64,000 nt of DNA, from contig NW_026870566.1 of NCBI RefSeq assembly GCF_963576545.1, positions 1 to 64,000 on the forward strand. The letters are read 5' to 3'. The notes beneath the pieces are model-generated. The model saw nothing but the letters and a program-made list of their open reading frames with translations, did no database searches and was not told where the DNA came from. This DNA is from Limanda limanda. Taxonomy: Eukaryota; Chordata; Actinopteri; Pleuronectiformes; Pleuronectidae. Below, piece after piece: positions 34,171 through 47,777 of this stretch. Positions within the stretch are counted from its first letter, which is position 1. Every line of letters begins with the position of its first letter. The translations under genes were made by a program, and so were the position numbers.

Positions 34171-36890
34171 CTACCATCCTTGAGCTTCTCCGACTTTCGG
34201 AAGGGTTAGGGTTAGGGTTAGGGATGAAAGCACATAGGAGAAAGAGATATTCTTGAATAACTTTTTTTGTGAAGGTCGGAGAGACTTGCAAGTAGGCTCT
34301 ACCCCCACTAAATGGGGTAGCGCGCATCGATCGGTACCATCCTTGAGCTTCTCCGACTTTCGGAAGGGTTAGGGTTAGGGTTAGGGATGAAAGCACATAG
34401 GAGAAAGAGATATTCTTGAATAACTTTTTTTGTGAAGGTCGGAGAGACTTGGAAAGTGGTTGCATCTGGACTAATTTGGGTCCTGCGGATCGATTGGTAC
34501 CATCCCCGAGCTTGTACGACCTTCGGAAGAGGTCCACCGACGAAATTCCCCCAAATCTGAGGAGATATTCTTGAATAACTTTTTTTGTGAAGGTCGGAGA
34601 GACTTGCAAGTAGGCTCTACCCCCACTAAATGGGGTAGCGCGCATCGATCGGTACCATCCTTGAGCTTCTCCGACTTTCGGAAGGGTTAGGGTTAGGGTT
34701 AGGGATGAAAGCACATAGGAGAAAGAGATATTCTTGAATAACTTTTTTTGTGAAGGTCGGAGAGACTTGCAAGTAGGCTCTACCCCCACTAAATGGGGTA
34801 GCGCGCATCGATCGGTACCATCCTTGAGCTTCTCCGACTTTCGGAAGGGTTAGGGTTAGGGTTAGGGATGAAAGCACATAGGAGAAAGAGATATTCTTGA
34901 ATAACTTTTTTTGTGAAGGTCGGAGAGACTTGCAAGTAGGCTCTACCCCCACTAAATGGGGTAGCGCGCATCGATCGGTACCATCCTTGAGCTTCTCCGA
35001 CTTTCGGAAGGGTTAGGGTTAGGGTTAGGGATGAAAGCACATAGGAGAAAGAGATATTCTTGAATAACTTTTTTTGTGAAGGTCGGAGAGACTTGGAAAG
35101 TGGTTGCATCTGGACTAATTTGGGTCCTGCGGATCGATTGGTACCATCCCCGAGCTTGTACGACCTTCGGAAGAGGTCGACCGACGAAATTCCCCCAAAT
35201 CTGAGGAGATATTCTTGAATAACTTTTTTTGTGAATGTCGGAGAGACTTGCAAGTAGGCTCTACCCCCACTAAATGGGGTAGCGCGCATCGATCGGTACC
35301 ATCCTTGAGCTTCTCCGACTTTCGGAAGGGTTAGGGTTAGGGTTAGGGATGAAAGCACATAGGAGAAAGAGATATTCTTGAATAACGTTTTTTGTGAAGG
35401 TCGGAGAGACTTGCAAGTAGGCTCTACCCCCACTAAATGGGGTAGCGCGCATCGATCGGTACCATCCTTGAGCTTCTCCGACTTTCGGAAGGGTTAGGGT
35501 TAGGGATGAAAGCACATAGGAGAAAGAGATATTCTTGAATAACTTTTTTTGTGAAGGTCGGAGAGACTTGGAAAGTGGTTGCATCTGGACTAATTTGGGT
35601 CCTGCGGATCGATTGGTACCATCCCCGAGCTTGTACGACCTTCGGAAGAGGTCGACCGACGAAATTCCCCCAAATCTGAGGAGATATTCTTGAATAACTT
35701 TTTTTGTGAAGGTCGGAGAGACTTGCAAGTAGGCTCTACCCCCACTAAATGGGGTAGCGCACATCGATCGGTACCATCCTTGAGCTTCTCCGACTTTCGG
35801 AAGGGTTAGGGTTAGGGTTAGGGATGAAAGCACATAGGAGAAAGAGATATTCTTGAATAACTTTTTTTGTGAAGGTCGGAGAGACTTGCAAGTAGGCTCT
35901 ACCCCCACTAAATGGGGTAGCGCGCATCGATCGGTACCATCTTTGAGCTTCTCCGACTTTCGGAAGGGTTAGGGTTAGGGTTAGGGATGAAAGCACATAG
36001 GAGAAAGAGATATTCTTGAATAACTTTTTTTGTGAAGGTCGGAGAGACTTGGAAAGTGGTTGCATCTGGACTAATTTGGGTCCTGCAGATCGATTGGTAC
36101 CATCCCCGAGCTTGTACGACCTTCGGAAGAGGTCGACCGACGAAATTCCCCCAAATCTGAGGAGATATTCTTGAATAACTTTTTTTGTGAATGTCGGAGA
36201 GACTTGCAAGTAGGCTCTACCCCCACTAAATGGGGTAGCGCGCATCGATCGGTACCATCCTTGAGCTTCTCCGACTTTCGGAAGGGTTAGGGTTAGGGTT
36301 AGGGATGAAAGCACATAGGAGAAAGAGATATTCTTGAATAACGTTTTTTGTGAAGGTCGGAGAGACTTGCAAGTAGGCTCTACCCCCACTAAATGGGGTA
36401 GCGCGCATCGATCGGTACCATCCTTGAGCTTCTCCGACTTTCGGAAGGGTTAGGGTTAGGGATGAAAGCACATAGGAGAAAGAGATATTCTTGAATAACT
36501 TTTTTTGTGAAGGTCGGAGAGACTTGGAAAGTGGTTGCATCTGGACTAATTTGGGTCCTGCGGATCGATTGGTACCATCCCCGAGCTTGTACGACCTTCG
36601 GAAGAGGTCGACCGACGAAATTCCCCCAAATCTGAGGAGATATTCTTGAATAACTTTTTTTGTGAAGGTCGGAGAGACTTGCAAGTAGGCTCTACCCCCA
36701 CTAAATGGGGTAGCGCGCATCGATCGGTACCATCCTTGAGCTTCTCCGACTTTCGGAAGGGTTAGGGTTAGGGTTAGGGATGAAAGCACATAGGAGAAAG
36801 AGATATTCTTGAATAACTTTTTTTGTGAAGGTCGGAGAGACTTGCAAGTAGGCTCTACCCCCACTAAATGGGGTAGCGCGCATCGATCGG
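34171..36890 (+). repeat. GCTACC-anchored block, copy at 34.2 kb
   Basis: From the GCTACC marker at 34171 the order is A B C A A B C A and so on, ending in the 956-bp pair. The same series follows the markers at 41841 (+7670) and 47778 (+13607). These three copies share the positions of GGTCCACC and GGTCGACC C-haplotypes and of ACG-TTTTTT cores. This copy lacks the AACC-TTTTTT variant 235 bp upstream. Confidence 0.75.
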
Positions 36891-37660
36891 TACCATCTTT
36901 GAGCTTCTCCGACTTTCGGAAGGGTTAGGGTTAGGGTTAGGGATGAAAGCACATAGGAGAAAGAGATATTCTTGAATAACTTTTTTTGTGAAGGTCGGAG
37001 AGACTTGGAAAGTGGTTGCATCTGGACTAATTTGGGTCCTGCAGATCGATTGGTACCATCCCCGAGCTTGTACGACCTTCGGAAGAGGTCGACCGACGAA
37101 ATTCCCCCAAATCTGAGGAGATATTCTTGAATAACTTTTTTTGTGAAGGTCGGAGAGACTTGTAAGTAGGCTCTACCCCCACTAAATGGGGTAGCGCGCA
37201 TCGATCGGTACCATCCTTGAGCTTCTCCGACTTTCGGAAGGGTTAGGGTTAGGGTTAGGGATGAAAGCACATAGGAGAAAGAGATATTCTTGAATAACGT
37301 TTTTTGTGAAGGTCGGAGAGACTTGCAAGTAGGCTCTACCCCCACTAAATGGGGTAGCGCGCATCGATCGGTACCATCCTTGAGCTTCTCCGACTTTCGG
37401 AAGGGTTAGGGTTAGGGTTAGGGATGAAAGCACATAGGAGAAAGAGATATTCTTGAATAACTTTTTTTGTGAAGGTCGGAGAGACTTGCAAGTAGGCTCT
37501 ACCCCCACTAAATGGGGTAGCGCGCATCGATCGGTACCATCCTTGAGCTTCTCCGACTTTCGGAAGGGTTAGGGTTAGGGTTAGGGATGAAAGCACATAG
37601 GAGAAAGAGATATTCTTGAATAACTTTTTTTGTGAAGGTCGGAGAGACTTGCAAGTAGGC
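35745..37660 (+). repeat. 956-bp tandem duplication
   Basis: CATCTTTGAG occurs at 35942 and 36898, 956 bp apart (481 + 475). The neighbouring order (short tract in the preceding B, CTGCAGATC in the following B near 36087 and 37043) is also repeated. Small differences mark the copies, such as CTTGTAAGTAGG near 37163 in the second. The block belongs to the larger super-unit described at 34171-36890. Confidence 0.78.
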
Positions 37661-39593
37661 TCTACCCCCACTAAATGGGGTAGCGCGCATCGATCGGTAC
37701 CATCCTTGAGCTTCTCCGACTTTCGGAAGGGTTAGGGTTAGGGTTAGGGATGAAAGCACATAGGAGAAAGAGATATTCTTGAATAACTTTTTTTGTGAAG
37801 GTCGGAGAGACTTGGAAAGTGGTTGCATCTGGACTAATTTGGGTCCTGCGGATCGATTGGTACCATCCTTGAGCTTCTCCGACTTTTGGAAGGGTTAGGG
37901 TTAGGGATGAAAGCACATAGGAGAAAGAGATATTCTTGAATAACTTTTTTTGTGAAGGTCGGAGAGACTTGCAAGTAGGCTCTACCCCCACTAAATGGGG
38001 TAGCGCGCATCGATCGGTACCATCCTTGAGCTTCTCCGACTTTTGGAAGGGTTAGGGTTAGGGTTAGGGATGAAAGCACATAGGAGAAAGAGATATTCTT
38101 GAATAACTTTTTTTGTGAAGGTCGGAGAGACTTGCAAGTAGGCTCTACCCCCACTAAATGGGGTAGCGCGCATCGATCGGTACCATCCTTGAGCTTCTCC
38201 GACTTTCGGAAGGGTTAGGGTTAGGGTTAGGGATGAAAGCACATAGGAGAAAGAGATATTCTTGAACAACTTTTTTTTTGAAGGTCGGAGAGACTTGCAA
38301 GTAGGCTCTACCCCCACTAAATGGGGTAGCGCGCATCGATCGGTACCATCCTTGAGCTTCTCCGACTTTCGGAAGGGTTAGGGTTAGGGTTAGGGATGAA
38401 AGCACATAGGAGAAAGAGATATTCTTGAATAACTTTTTTTGTGAAGGTCGGAGAGACTTGCAAGTAGGCTCTACCCCCACTAAATGGGGTAGCGCGCATC
38501 GATCGGTACCATCTTTGAGCTTCTCCGACTTTCGGAAGGGTTAGGGTTAGGGATGAAAGCACATAGGAGAAAGAGATATTCTTGAATAACTTTTTTTGTG
38601 AAGGTCGGAGAGACTTGGAAAGTGGTTGCATCTGGACTAATTTGGGTCCTGCGGATCGATTGGTACCATCCCCGAGCTTGTACGACCTTCGGAAGAGGTC
38701 GACCGACGAAATTCCCCCAAATCTGAGGAGATATTCTTGAATAACTTTTTTTGTGAAGGTCGGAGAGACTTGCAAGTAGGCTCTACCCCCACTAAATGGG
38801 GTAGCGCGCATCGATCGTTACCATCCTTGAGCTTCTCCGACTTTCGGAAGGGTTAGGGTTAGGGTTAGGGATGAAAGCACATAGGAGAAAGAGATATTCT
38901 TGAATAACTTTTTTTGTGAAGGTCGGAGAGACTTGCAAGTAGGCTCTACCCCCACTAAATGGGGTAGCGCGCATCGATCGGTACCATCCTTGAGCTTCTC
39001 CGACTTTCGGAAGGGTTAGGGTTAGGGATGAAAGCACATAGGAGAAAGAGATATTCTTGAATAACGTTTTTTGTGAAGGTCGGAGAGACTTGGAAAGTGG
39101 TTGCATCTGGACTAATTTGGGTCCTGCGGATCGATTGGTACCATCCCCGAGCTTGTACGACCTTCGGAAGAGGTTGACCGACGAAATTCCCCCAAATCTG
39201 AGGAGATATTCTTGAATAACTTTTTTTGTGAAGGTCGGAGAGACTTGCAAGTAGGCTGTACCCCCACTAAATGGGGTTGCGCGCATCGATCGGTACCATC
39301 CTTGAGCTTCTCCGACTTTCGGAAGGGTTAGGGTTAGGGTTAGGGATGAAAGCACATAGGAGAAAGAGATATTCTTGAATAACGTTTTTTGTGAAGGTCG
39401 GAGAGACTTGCAAGTAGGCTCTACCCCCACTAAATGGGGTAGCGCGCATCGATCGGTACCATCCTTGAGCTTCTCCGACTTTCGGAAGGGTTAGGGTTAG
39501 GGTTAGGGATGAAAGCACATAGGAGAAAGAGATATTCTTGAATAACTTTTTTTGTGAAGGTCGGAGAGACTTGGAAAGTGGTTGCATCTGGAC
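37515..39593 (+). repeat. Third, distant copy of the 2079-bp block
   Basis: The same linked variants reappear at +15845 from copy 1: the R-to-T junction at 37860, GATCGTTACC at 38818 and AGGTTGACC at 39175. Copy 3 also has private changes (TTTTGGAAGG at 37886, CTTGAACAAC near 38266). A block that is identical in order but 12-14 kb away indicates long-range unequal exchange, conversion or a larger duplication. Borders are approximate. Confidence 0.88.
37815..37905 (+). repeat. Order-breaking junction: R followed by T (site 3)
   Basis: This is the third occurrence, with GTACC at 37860, exactly 15845 bp from site 1. The following T module carries CTTTTGGAAGG, not CTTTCGGAAGG, a private CpG to TpG change made after the copies separated. 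Confidence 0.92.
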
Positions 39594-39773
39594 TAATTTG
39601 GGTCCTGCAGATCGATTGGTACCATCCCCGAGCTTGTACGACCTTCGGAAGAGGTCGACCGACGAAATTCCCCCAAATCTGAGGAGATATTCTTGAATAA
39701 CTTTTTTTGTGAATGTCGGAGAGACTTGCAAGTAGGCTCTACCCCCACTAAATGGGGTAGCGCGCATCGATCG

Positions 39774-41360
39774 GTACCATCCTTGAGCTTCTCCGACTTT
39801 CGGAAGGGTTAGGGTTAGGGTTAGGGATGAAAGCACATAGGAGAAAGAGATATTCTTGAATAACGTTTTTTGTGAAGGTCGGAGAGACTTGCAAGTAGGC
39901 TCTACCCCCACTAAATGGGGTAGCGCGCATCGATCGGTACCATCCTTGAGCTTCTCCGACTTTCGGAAGGGTTAGGGTTAGGGTTAGGGATGAAAGCACA
40001 TAGGAGAAAGAGATATTCTTGAATAACTTTTTTTGTGAAGGTCGGAGAGACTTGGAAAGTGGTTGCATCTGGACTAATTTGGGTCCTGCGGATCGATTGG
40101 TACCATCCCCGAGCTTGTACGACCTTCGGAAGAGGTCGACCGACGAAATTCCCCCAAATCTGAGGAGATATTCTTGAATAACTTTTTTTGTGAATGTCGG
40201 AGAGACTTGCAAGTAGGCTCTACCCCCACTAAATGGGGTAGCGCGCATCGATCGGTACCATCCTTGAGCTTCTCCGACTTTCGGAAGGGTTAGGGTTAGG
40301 GATGAAAGCACATAGGAGAAAGAGATATTCTTGAATAACTTTTTTTGTGAAGGTCGGAGAGACTTGGAAAGTGGTTGCATCTGGACTAATTTGGGTCCTG
40401 CGGATCGATTGGTACCATCCCCGAGCTTGTACGACCTTCGGAAGAGGTCCACCGACGAAATTCCCCCAAATCTGAGGAGATATTCTTGAATAACTTTTTT
40501 TGTGAAGGTCGGAGAGACTTGCAAGTAGGCTCTACCCCCACTAAATGGGGTAGCGCACATCGATCGGTACCATCCTTGAGCTTCTCCGACTTTCGGAAGG
40601 GTTAGGGTTAGGGTTAGGGATGAAAGCACATAGGAGAAAGAGATATTCTTGAATAACTTTTTTTGTGAAGGTCGGAGAGACTTGCAAGTAGGCTCTACCC
40701 CCACTAAATGGGGTAGCGCGCATCGATCGGTACCATCCTTGAGCTTCTCCGACTTTCGGAAGGGTTAGGGTTAGGGTTAGGGATGAAAGTACATAGGAGA
40801 AAGAGATATTCTTGAATAACTTTTTTTGTGAAGGTCGGAGAGACTTGGAAAGTGGTTGCATCTGGACTAATTTGGGTCCTGCAGATCGATTGGTACCATC
40901 CCCGAGCTTGTACGACCTTCGGAAGAGGTCGACCGACGAAATTCCCCCAAATCTGAGGAGATATTCTTGAATAACTTTTTTTGTGAATGTCGGAGAGACT
41001 TGCAAGTAGGCTCTACCCCCACTAAATGGGGTAGCGCACATCGATCGGTACCATCCTTGAGCTTCTCCGACTTTCGGAAGGGTTAGGGTTAGGGATGAAA
41101 GCACATAGGAGAAAGAGATATTCTTGAATAACTTTTTTTGTGAAGGTCGTAGAGACTTGGAAAGTGGTTGCATCTGGACTAATTTGGGTCCTGCGGATCG
41201 ATTGGTACCATCCCCGAGCTTGTACGACCTTCGGAAGAGGTCCACCGACGAAATTCCCCCAAATCTGAGGAGATATTCTTGAATAACTTTTTTTGTGAAT
41301 GTCGGAGAGACTTGCAAGTAGGCTCTACCCCCACTAAATGGGGTAGCGCGCATCGATCGG
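39774..41360 (+). repeat. Distant relative of the 793-bp block (+9602 bp)
   Basis: The order of monomers and the markers GCGCACATCG (40557) and GTACATAGG (about 40788) match 30172-31757 at +9602. The match is not perfect: the second GCGCACATCG lies at 41038 rather than at the position expected from the 793-bp spacing. One copy also has a private GGTCGTAGAGAC change near 41150. This suggests the blocks are old enough to have recombined internally. Confidence 0.65.
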
Positions 41361-41840
41361 TACTATCCTTGAGCTTCTCCGACTTTCGGAAGGGTTAGGG
41401 TTAGGGTTAGGGATGAAAGCACATAGGAGAAAGAGATATTCTTGAATAACTTTTTTTGTGAAGGTCGGAGAGACTTGGAAAGTGGTTGCATCTGGACTAA
41501 TTTGGGTCCTGCGGATCGATTGGTACCATCCCCGAGCTTGTACGACCTTCGGAAGAGGTCGACCGACGAAATTCCCCAAAATCTGAGGAGATATTCTTGA
41601 ATAACCTTTTTTGTGAAGGTCGGAGAGACTTGCAAGTAGGCTCTACCCCCACTAAATGGGGTAGCGCGCATCGATCGGTACCATCCTTGAGCTTCTCCGA
41701 CTTTCGGAAGGGTTAGGGTTAGGGTTAGGGATGAAAGCACATAGGAGAAAGAGATATTCTTGAATAACTTTTTTTGTGAAGGTCGGAGAGACTTGCAAGT
41801 AGGCTCTACCCCCACTAAATGGGGTAGCGCGCATCGATCG

Positions 41841-44520
41841 CTACCATCCTTGAGCTTCTCCGACTTTCGGAAGGGTTAGGGTTAGGGTTAGGGATGAAAG
41901 CACATAGGAGAAAGAGATATTCTTGAATAACTTTTTTTGTGAAGGTCGGAGAGACTTGCAAGTAGGCTCTACCCCCACTAAATGGGGTAGCGCGCATCGA
42001 TCGGTACCATCCTTGAGCTTCTCCGACTTTCGGAAGGGTTAGGGTTAGGGTTAGGGATGAAAGCACATAGGAGAAAGAGATATTCTTGAATAACTTTTTT
42101 TGTGAAGGTCGGAGAGACTTGGAAAGTGGTTGCATCTGGACTAATTTGGGTCCTGCGGATCGATTGGTACCATCCCCGAGCTTGTACGACCTTCGGAAGA
42201 GGTCCACCGACGAAATTCCCCCAAATCTGAGGAGATATTCTTGAATAACTTTTTTTGTGAAGGTCGGAGAGACTTGCAAGTAGGCTTTACCCCCACTAAA
42301 TGGGGTAGCGCGCATCGATCGGTACCATCCTTGAGCTTCTCCGACTTTCGGAAGGGTTAGGGTTAGGGTTAGGGATGAAAGCACATAGGAGAAAGAGATA
42401 TTCTTGAATAACTTTTTTTGTGAAGGTCGGAGAGACTTGCAAGTAGGCTCTACCCCCACTAAATGGGGTAGCGCGCATCGATCGGTACCATCCTTGAGCT
42501 TCTCCGACTTTCGGAAGGGTTAGGGTTAGGGTTAGGGATGAAAGCACATAGGAGAAAGAGATATTCTTGAATAACTTTTTTTGTGAAGGTCGGAGAGACT
42601 TGCAAGTAGGCTCTACCCCCACTAAATGGGGTAGCGCGCATCGATCGGTACCATCCTTGAGCTTCTCCGACTTTCGGAAGGGTTAGGGTTAGGGTTAGGG
42701 ATGAAAGCACATAGGAGAAAGAGATATTCTTGAATAACTTTTTTTGTGAAGGTCGGAGAGACTTGGAAAGTGGTTGCATCTGGACTAATTTGGGTCCTGC
42801 GGATCGATTGGTACCATCCCCGAGCTTGTACGACCTTCGGAAGAGGTCGACCGACGAAATTCCCCCAAATCTGAGGAGATATTCTTGAATAACTTTTTTT
42901 GTGAATGTCGGAGAGACTTGCAAGTAGGCTCTACCCCCACTAAATGGGGTAGCGCGCATCGATCGGTACCATCCTTGAGCTTCTCCGACTTTCGGAAGGG
43001 TTAGGGTTAGGGTTAGGGATGAAAGCACATAGGAGAAAGAGATATTCTTGAATAACGTTTTTTGTGAAGGTCGGAGAGACTTGCAAGTAGGCTCTACCCC
43101 CACTAAATGGGGTAGCGCGCATCGATCGGTACCATCTTTGAGCTTCTCCGACTTTCGGAAGGGTTAGGGTTAGGGATGAAAGCACATAGGAGAAAGAGAT
43201 ATTCTTGAATAACTTTTTTTGTGAAGGTCGGAGAGACTTGGAAAGTGGTTGCATCTGGACTAATTTGGGTCCTGCGGATCGATTGGTACCATCCCCGAGC
43301 TTGTACGACCTTCGGAAGAGGTCGACCGACGAAATTCCCCCAAATCTGAGGAGATATTCTTGAATAACTTTTTTTGTGAAGGTCGGAGAGACTTGCAAGT
43401 AGGCTCTACCCCCACTAAATGGGGTAGCGCGCATCGATCGGTACCATCCTTGAGCTTCTCCGACTTTCGGAAGGGTTAGGGTTAGGGTTAGGGATGAAAG
43501 CACATAGGAGAAAGAGATATTCTTGAATAACTTTTTTTGTGAAGGTCGGAGAGACTTGCAAGTAGGCTCTACCCCCACTAAATGGGGTAGCGCGCATCGA
43601 TCGGTACCATCTTTGAGCTTCTCCGACTTTCGGAAGGGTTAGGGTTAGGGTTAGGGATGAAAGCACATAGGAGAAAGAGATATTCTTGAATAACTTTTTT
43701 TGTGAAGGTCGGAGAGACTTGGAAAGTGGTTGCATCTGGACTAATTTGGGTCCTGCGGATCGATTGGTACCATCCCCGAGCTTGTACGACCTTCGAAAGA
43801 GGTCGACCGACGAAATTCCCCCAAATCTGAGGAGATATTCTTGAATAACTTTTTTTGTGAATGTCGGAGAGACTTGCAAGTAGGCTCTACCCCCACTAAA
43901 TGGGGTAGCGCGCATCGATCGGTACCATCCTTGAGCTTCTCCGACTTTCGGAAGGGTTAGGGTTAGGGTTAGGGATGAAAGCACATAGGAGAAAGAGATA
44001 TTCTTGAATAACGTTTTTTGTGAAGGTCGGAGAGACTTGCAAGTAGGCTCTACCCCCACTAAATGGGGTAGCGCGCATCGATCGGTACCATCCTTGAGCT
44101 TCTCCGACTTTCGGAAGGGTTAGGGTTAGGGTTAGGGATGAAAGCACATAGGAGAAAGAGATATTCTTGAATAACTTTTTTTGTGAAGGTCGGAGAGACT
44201 TGGAAAGTGGTTGCATCTGGACTAATTTGGGTCCTGCGGATCGATTGGTACCATCCCCGAGCTTGTACGACCTTTGGAAGAGGTCGACCGACGAAATTCC
44301 CCCAAATCTGAGGAGATATTCTTGAATAACTTTTTTTGTGAAGGTCGGAGAGACTTGCAAGTAGGCTCTACCCCCACTAAATGGGGTAGCGCGCATCGAT
44401 CGGTACCATCCTTGAGCTTCTCCGACTTTCGGAAGGGTTAGGGTTAGGGTTAGGGATGAAAGCACATAGGAGAAAGAGATATTCTTGAATAACTTTTTTT
44501 GTGAAGGTCGGAGAGACTTG
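41841..44520 (+). repeat. GCTACC-anchored block, copy at 41.8 kb
   Basis: Markers are shared with the 47.8-kb copy at exactly +5937: GGCTTTACC at 42287/48224, CTTCGAAAGAGG at 43796/49733 and CCTTTGGAAGAGG at 44275/50212. AACC-TTTTTT lies 235 bp before the start, at 41606. Just beyond, at about 44760, this copy has GGATAAGGTCC, which the partner lacks and which marks the end of close identity. Confidence 0.88.
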
Positions 44521-46008
44521 CAAGTAGGCTCTACCCCCACTAAATGGGGTAGCGCGCATCGATCGGTACCATCCTTGAGCTTCTCCGACTTTCGGAAGGG
44601 TTAGGGTTAGGGTTAGGGATGAAAGCACATAGGAGAAAGAGATATTCTTGAATAACTTTTTTTGTGAAGGTCGGAGAGACTTGGAAAGTGGTTGCATCTG
44701 GACTAATTTGGGTCCTGCGGATCGATTGGTACCATCCCCGAGCTTGTACGACCTTCGGATAAGGTCCACCGACGAAATTCCCCCAAATCTGAGGAGATAT
44801 TCTTGAATAACTTTTTTTGTGAAGGTCGGAGAGACTTGCAAGTAGGCTCTACCCCCACTAAATGGGGTAGCGCGCATCGATCGGTACCATCCTTGAGCTT
44901 CTCCGACTTTCGGAAGGGTTAGGGTTAGGGTTAGGGATGAAAGCACATAGGAGAAAGAGATATTCTTGAATAACTTTTTTTGTGAAGGTCGGAGAGACTT
45001 GCAAGTAGGCTCTACCCCCACTAAATGGGGTAGCGCGCATCGATCGGTACCATCCTTGAGCTTCTCCGACTTTCGGAAGGGTTAGGGTTAGGGTTAGGGA
45101 TGAAAGCACATAGGAGAAAGAGATATTCTTGAATAACTTTTTTTGTGAAGGTCGGAGAGACTTGCAAGTAGGCTCTACCCCCACTAAATGGGGTAGCGCG
45201 CATCGATCGGTACCATCCTTGAGCTTCTCCGACTTTCGGAAGGGTTAGGGTTAGGGTTAGGGATGAAAGCACATAGGAGAAAGAGATATTCTTGAATAAC
45301 TTTTTTTGTGAAGGTCGGAGAGACTTGGAAAGTGGTTGCATCTGGACTAATTTGGGTCCTGCGGATCGATTGGTACCATCCCCGAGCTTGTACGACCTTC
45401 GGAAGAGGTCCACCGACGAAATTCCCCCAAATCTGAGGAGATATTCTTGAATAACTTTTTTTGTGAATGTCGGAGAGACTTGCAAGTAGGCTCTACCCCC
45501 ACTAAATGGGGTAGCGCGCATCGATCGGTACCATCCTTGAGCTTCTCCGACTTTCGGAAGGGTTAGGGTTAGGGTTAGGGATGAAAGCACATAGGAGAAA
45601 GAGATATTCTTGAATAACTTTTTTTGTGAAGGTCGGAGAGACTTGGAAAGTGGTTGCATCTGGACTAATTTGGGTCCTGCGGATCGATTGGTACCATCCC
45701 CGAGCTTGTACGACCTTCGGAAGAGGTCGACCGACGAAATTCCCCAAAATCTGAGGAGATATTCTTGAATAACCTTTTTTGTGAAGGTCGGAGAGACTTG
45801 CAAGTAGGCTCTACCCCCACTAAATGGGGTAGCGCGCATCGATCGGTACCATCCTTGAGCTTCTCCGACTTTCGGAAGGGTTAGGGTTAGGGTTAGGGAT
45901 GAAAGCACATAGGAGAAAGAGATATTCTTGAATAACTTTTTTTGTGAAGGTCGGAGAGACTTGCAAGTAGGCTCTACCCCCACTAAATGGGGTAGCGCGC
46001 ATCGATCG

Positions 46009-47777
46009 CTACCATCCTTGAGCTTCTCCGACTTTCGGAAGGGTTAGGGTTAGGGTTAGGGATGAAAGCACATAGGAGAAAGAGATATTCTTGAATAACT
46101 TTTTTTGTGAAGGTCGGAGAGACTTGCAAGTAGGCTCTACCCCCACTAAATGGGGTAGCGCGCATCGATCGGTACCATCCTTGAGCTTCTCCGACTTTCG
46201 GAAGGGTTAGGGTTAGGGTTAGGGATGAAAGCACATAGGAGAAAGAGATATTCTTGAATAACTTTTTTTGTGAAGGTCGGAGAGACTTGGAAAGTGGTTG
46301 CATCTGGACTAATTTGGGTCCTGCGGATCGATTGGTACCATCCCCGAGCTTGTACGACCTTCGGAAGAGGTCCACCGACGAAATTCCCCCAAATCTGAGG
46401 AGATATTCTTGAATAACTTTTTTTGTGAAGGTCGGAGAGACTTGCAAGTAGGCTTTACCCCCACTAAATGGGGTAGCGCGCATCGATCGGTACCATCCTT
46501 GAGCTTCTCCGACTTTCGGAAGGGTTAGGGTTAGGGTTAGGGATGAAAGCACATAGGAGAAAGAGATATTCTTGAATAACTTTTTTTGTGAAGGTCGGAG
46601 AGACTTGCAAGTAGGCTCTACCCCCACTAAATGGGGTAGCGCGCATCGATCGGTACCATCCTTGAGCTTCTCCGACTTTCGGAAGGGTTAGGGTTAGGGT
46701 TAGGGATGAAAGCACATAGGAGAAAGAGATATTCTTGAATAACTTTTTTTGTGAAGGTCGGAGAGACTTGCAAGTAGGCTCTACCCCCACTAAATGGGGT
46801 AGCGCGCATCGATCGGTACCATCCTTGAGCTTCTCCGACTTTCGGAAGGGTTAGGGTTAGGGTTAGGGATGAAAGCACATAGGAGAAAGAGATATTCTTG
46901 AATAACTTTTTTTGTGAAGGTCGGAGAGACTTGCAAGTAGGCTCTACCCCCACTAAATGGGGTAGCGCGCATCGATCGGTACCATCCTTGAGCTTCTCCG
47001 ACTTTCGGAAGGGTTAGGGTTAGGGTTAGGGATGAAAGCACATAGGAGAAAGAGATATTCTTGAATAACTTTTTTTGTGAAGGTCGGAGAGACTTGGAAA
47101 GTGGTTGCATCTGGACTAATTTGGGTCCTGCGGATCGATTGGTACCATCCCCGAGCTTGTACGACCTTCGGAAGAGGTCCACCGACGAAATTCCCCCAAA
47201 TCTGAGGAGATATTCTTGAATAACTTTTTTTGTGAATGTCGGAGAGACTTGCAAGTAGGCTCTACCCCCACTAAATGGGGTAGCGCGCATCGATCGGTAC
47301 CATCCTTGAGCTTCTCCGACTTTCGGAAGGGTTAGGGTTAGGGTTAGGGATGAAAGCACATAGGAGAAAGAGATATTCTTGAATAACTTTTTTTGTGAAG
47401 GTCGGAGAGACTTGGAAAGTGGTTGCATCTGGACTAATTTGGGTCCTGCGGATCGATTGGTACCATCCCCGAGCTTGTACGACCTTCGGAAGAGGTCGAC
47501 CGACGAAATTCCCCAAAATCTGAGGAGATATTCTTGAATAACCTTTTTTGTGAAGGTCGGAGAGACTTGCAAGTAGGCTCTACCCCCACTAAATGGGGTA
47601 GCGCGCATCGATCGGTACCATCCTTGAGCTTCTCCGACTTTCGGAAGGGTTAGGGTTAGGGTTAGGGATGAAAGCACATAGGAGAAAGAGATATTCTTGA
47701 ATAACTTTTTTTGTGAAGGTCGGAGAGACTTGCAAGTAGGCTCTACCCCCACTAAATGGGGTAGCGCGCATCGATCG
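46009..47777 (+). repeat. Super-unit of 1769 bp (copy at 46.0 kb)
   Basis: GATCGCTACC markers at 46009 and 47778 enclose 11 monomers in the order A B C A A A B C B C A. The composition (5 A, 3 B, 3 C) and length equal the 32402-34170 copy, but one A has moved across the BCBC part. The linked AACC-TTTTTT variant is again 235 bp upstream (45774), and TTCCCCAAAATC is repeated near 45745 and 47514. Equal length with shifted order suggests compensating gain and loss of an A. Confidence 0.85.
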
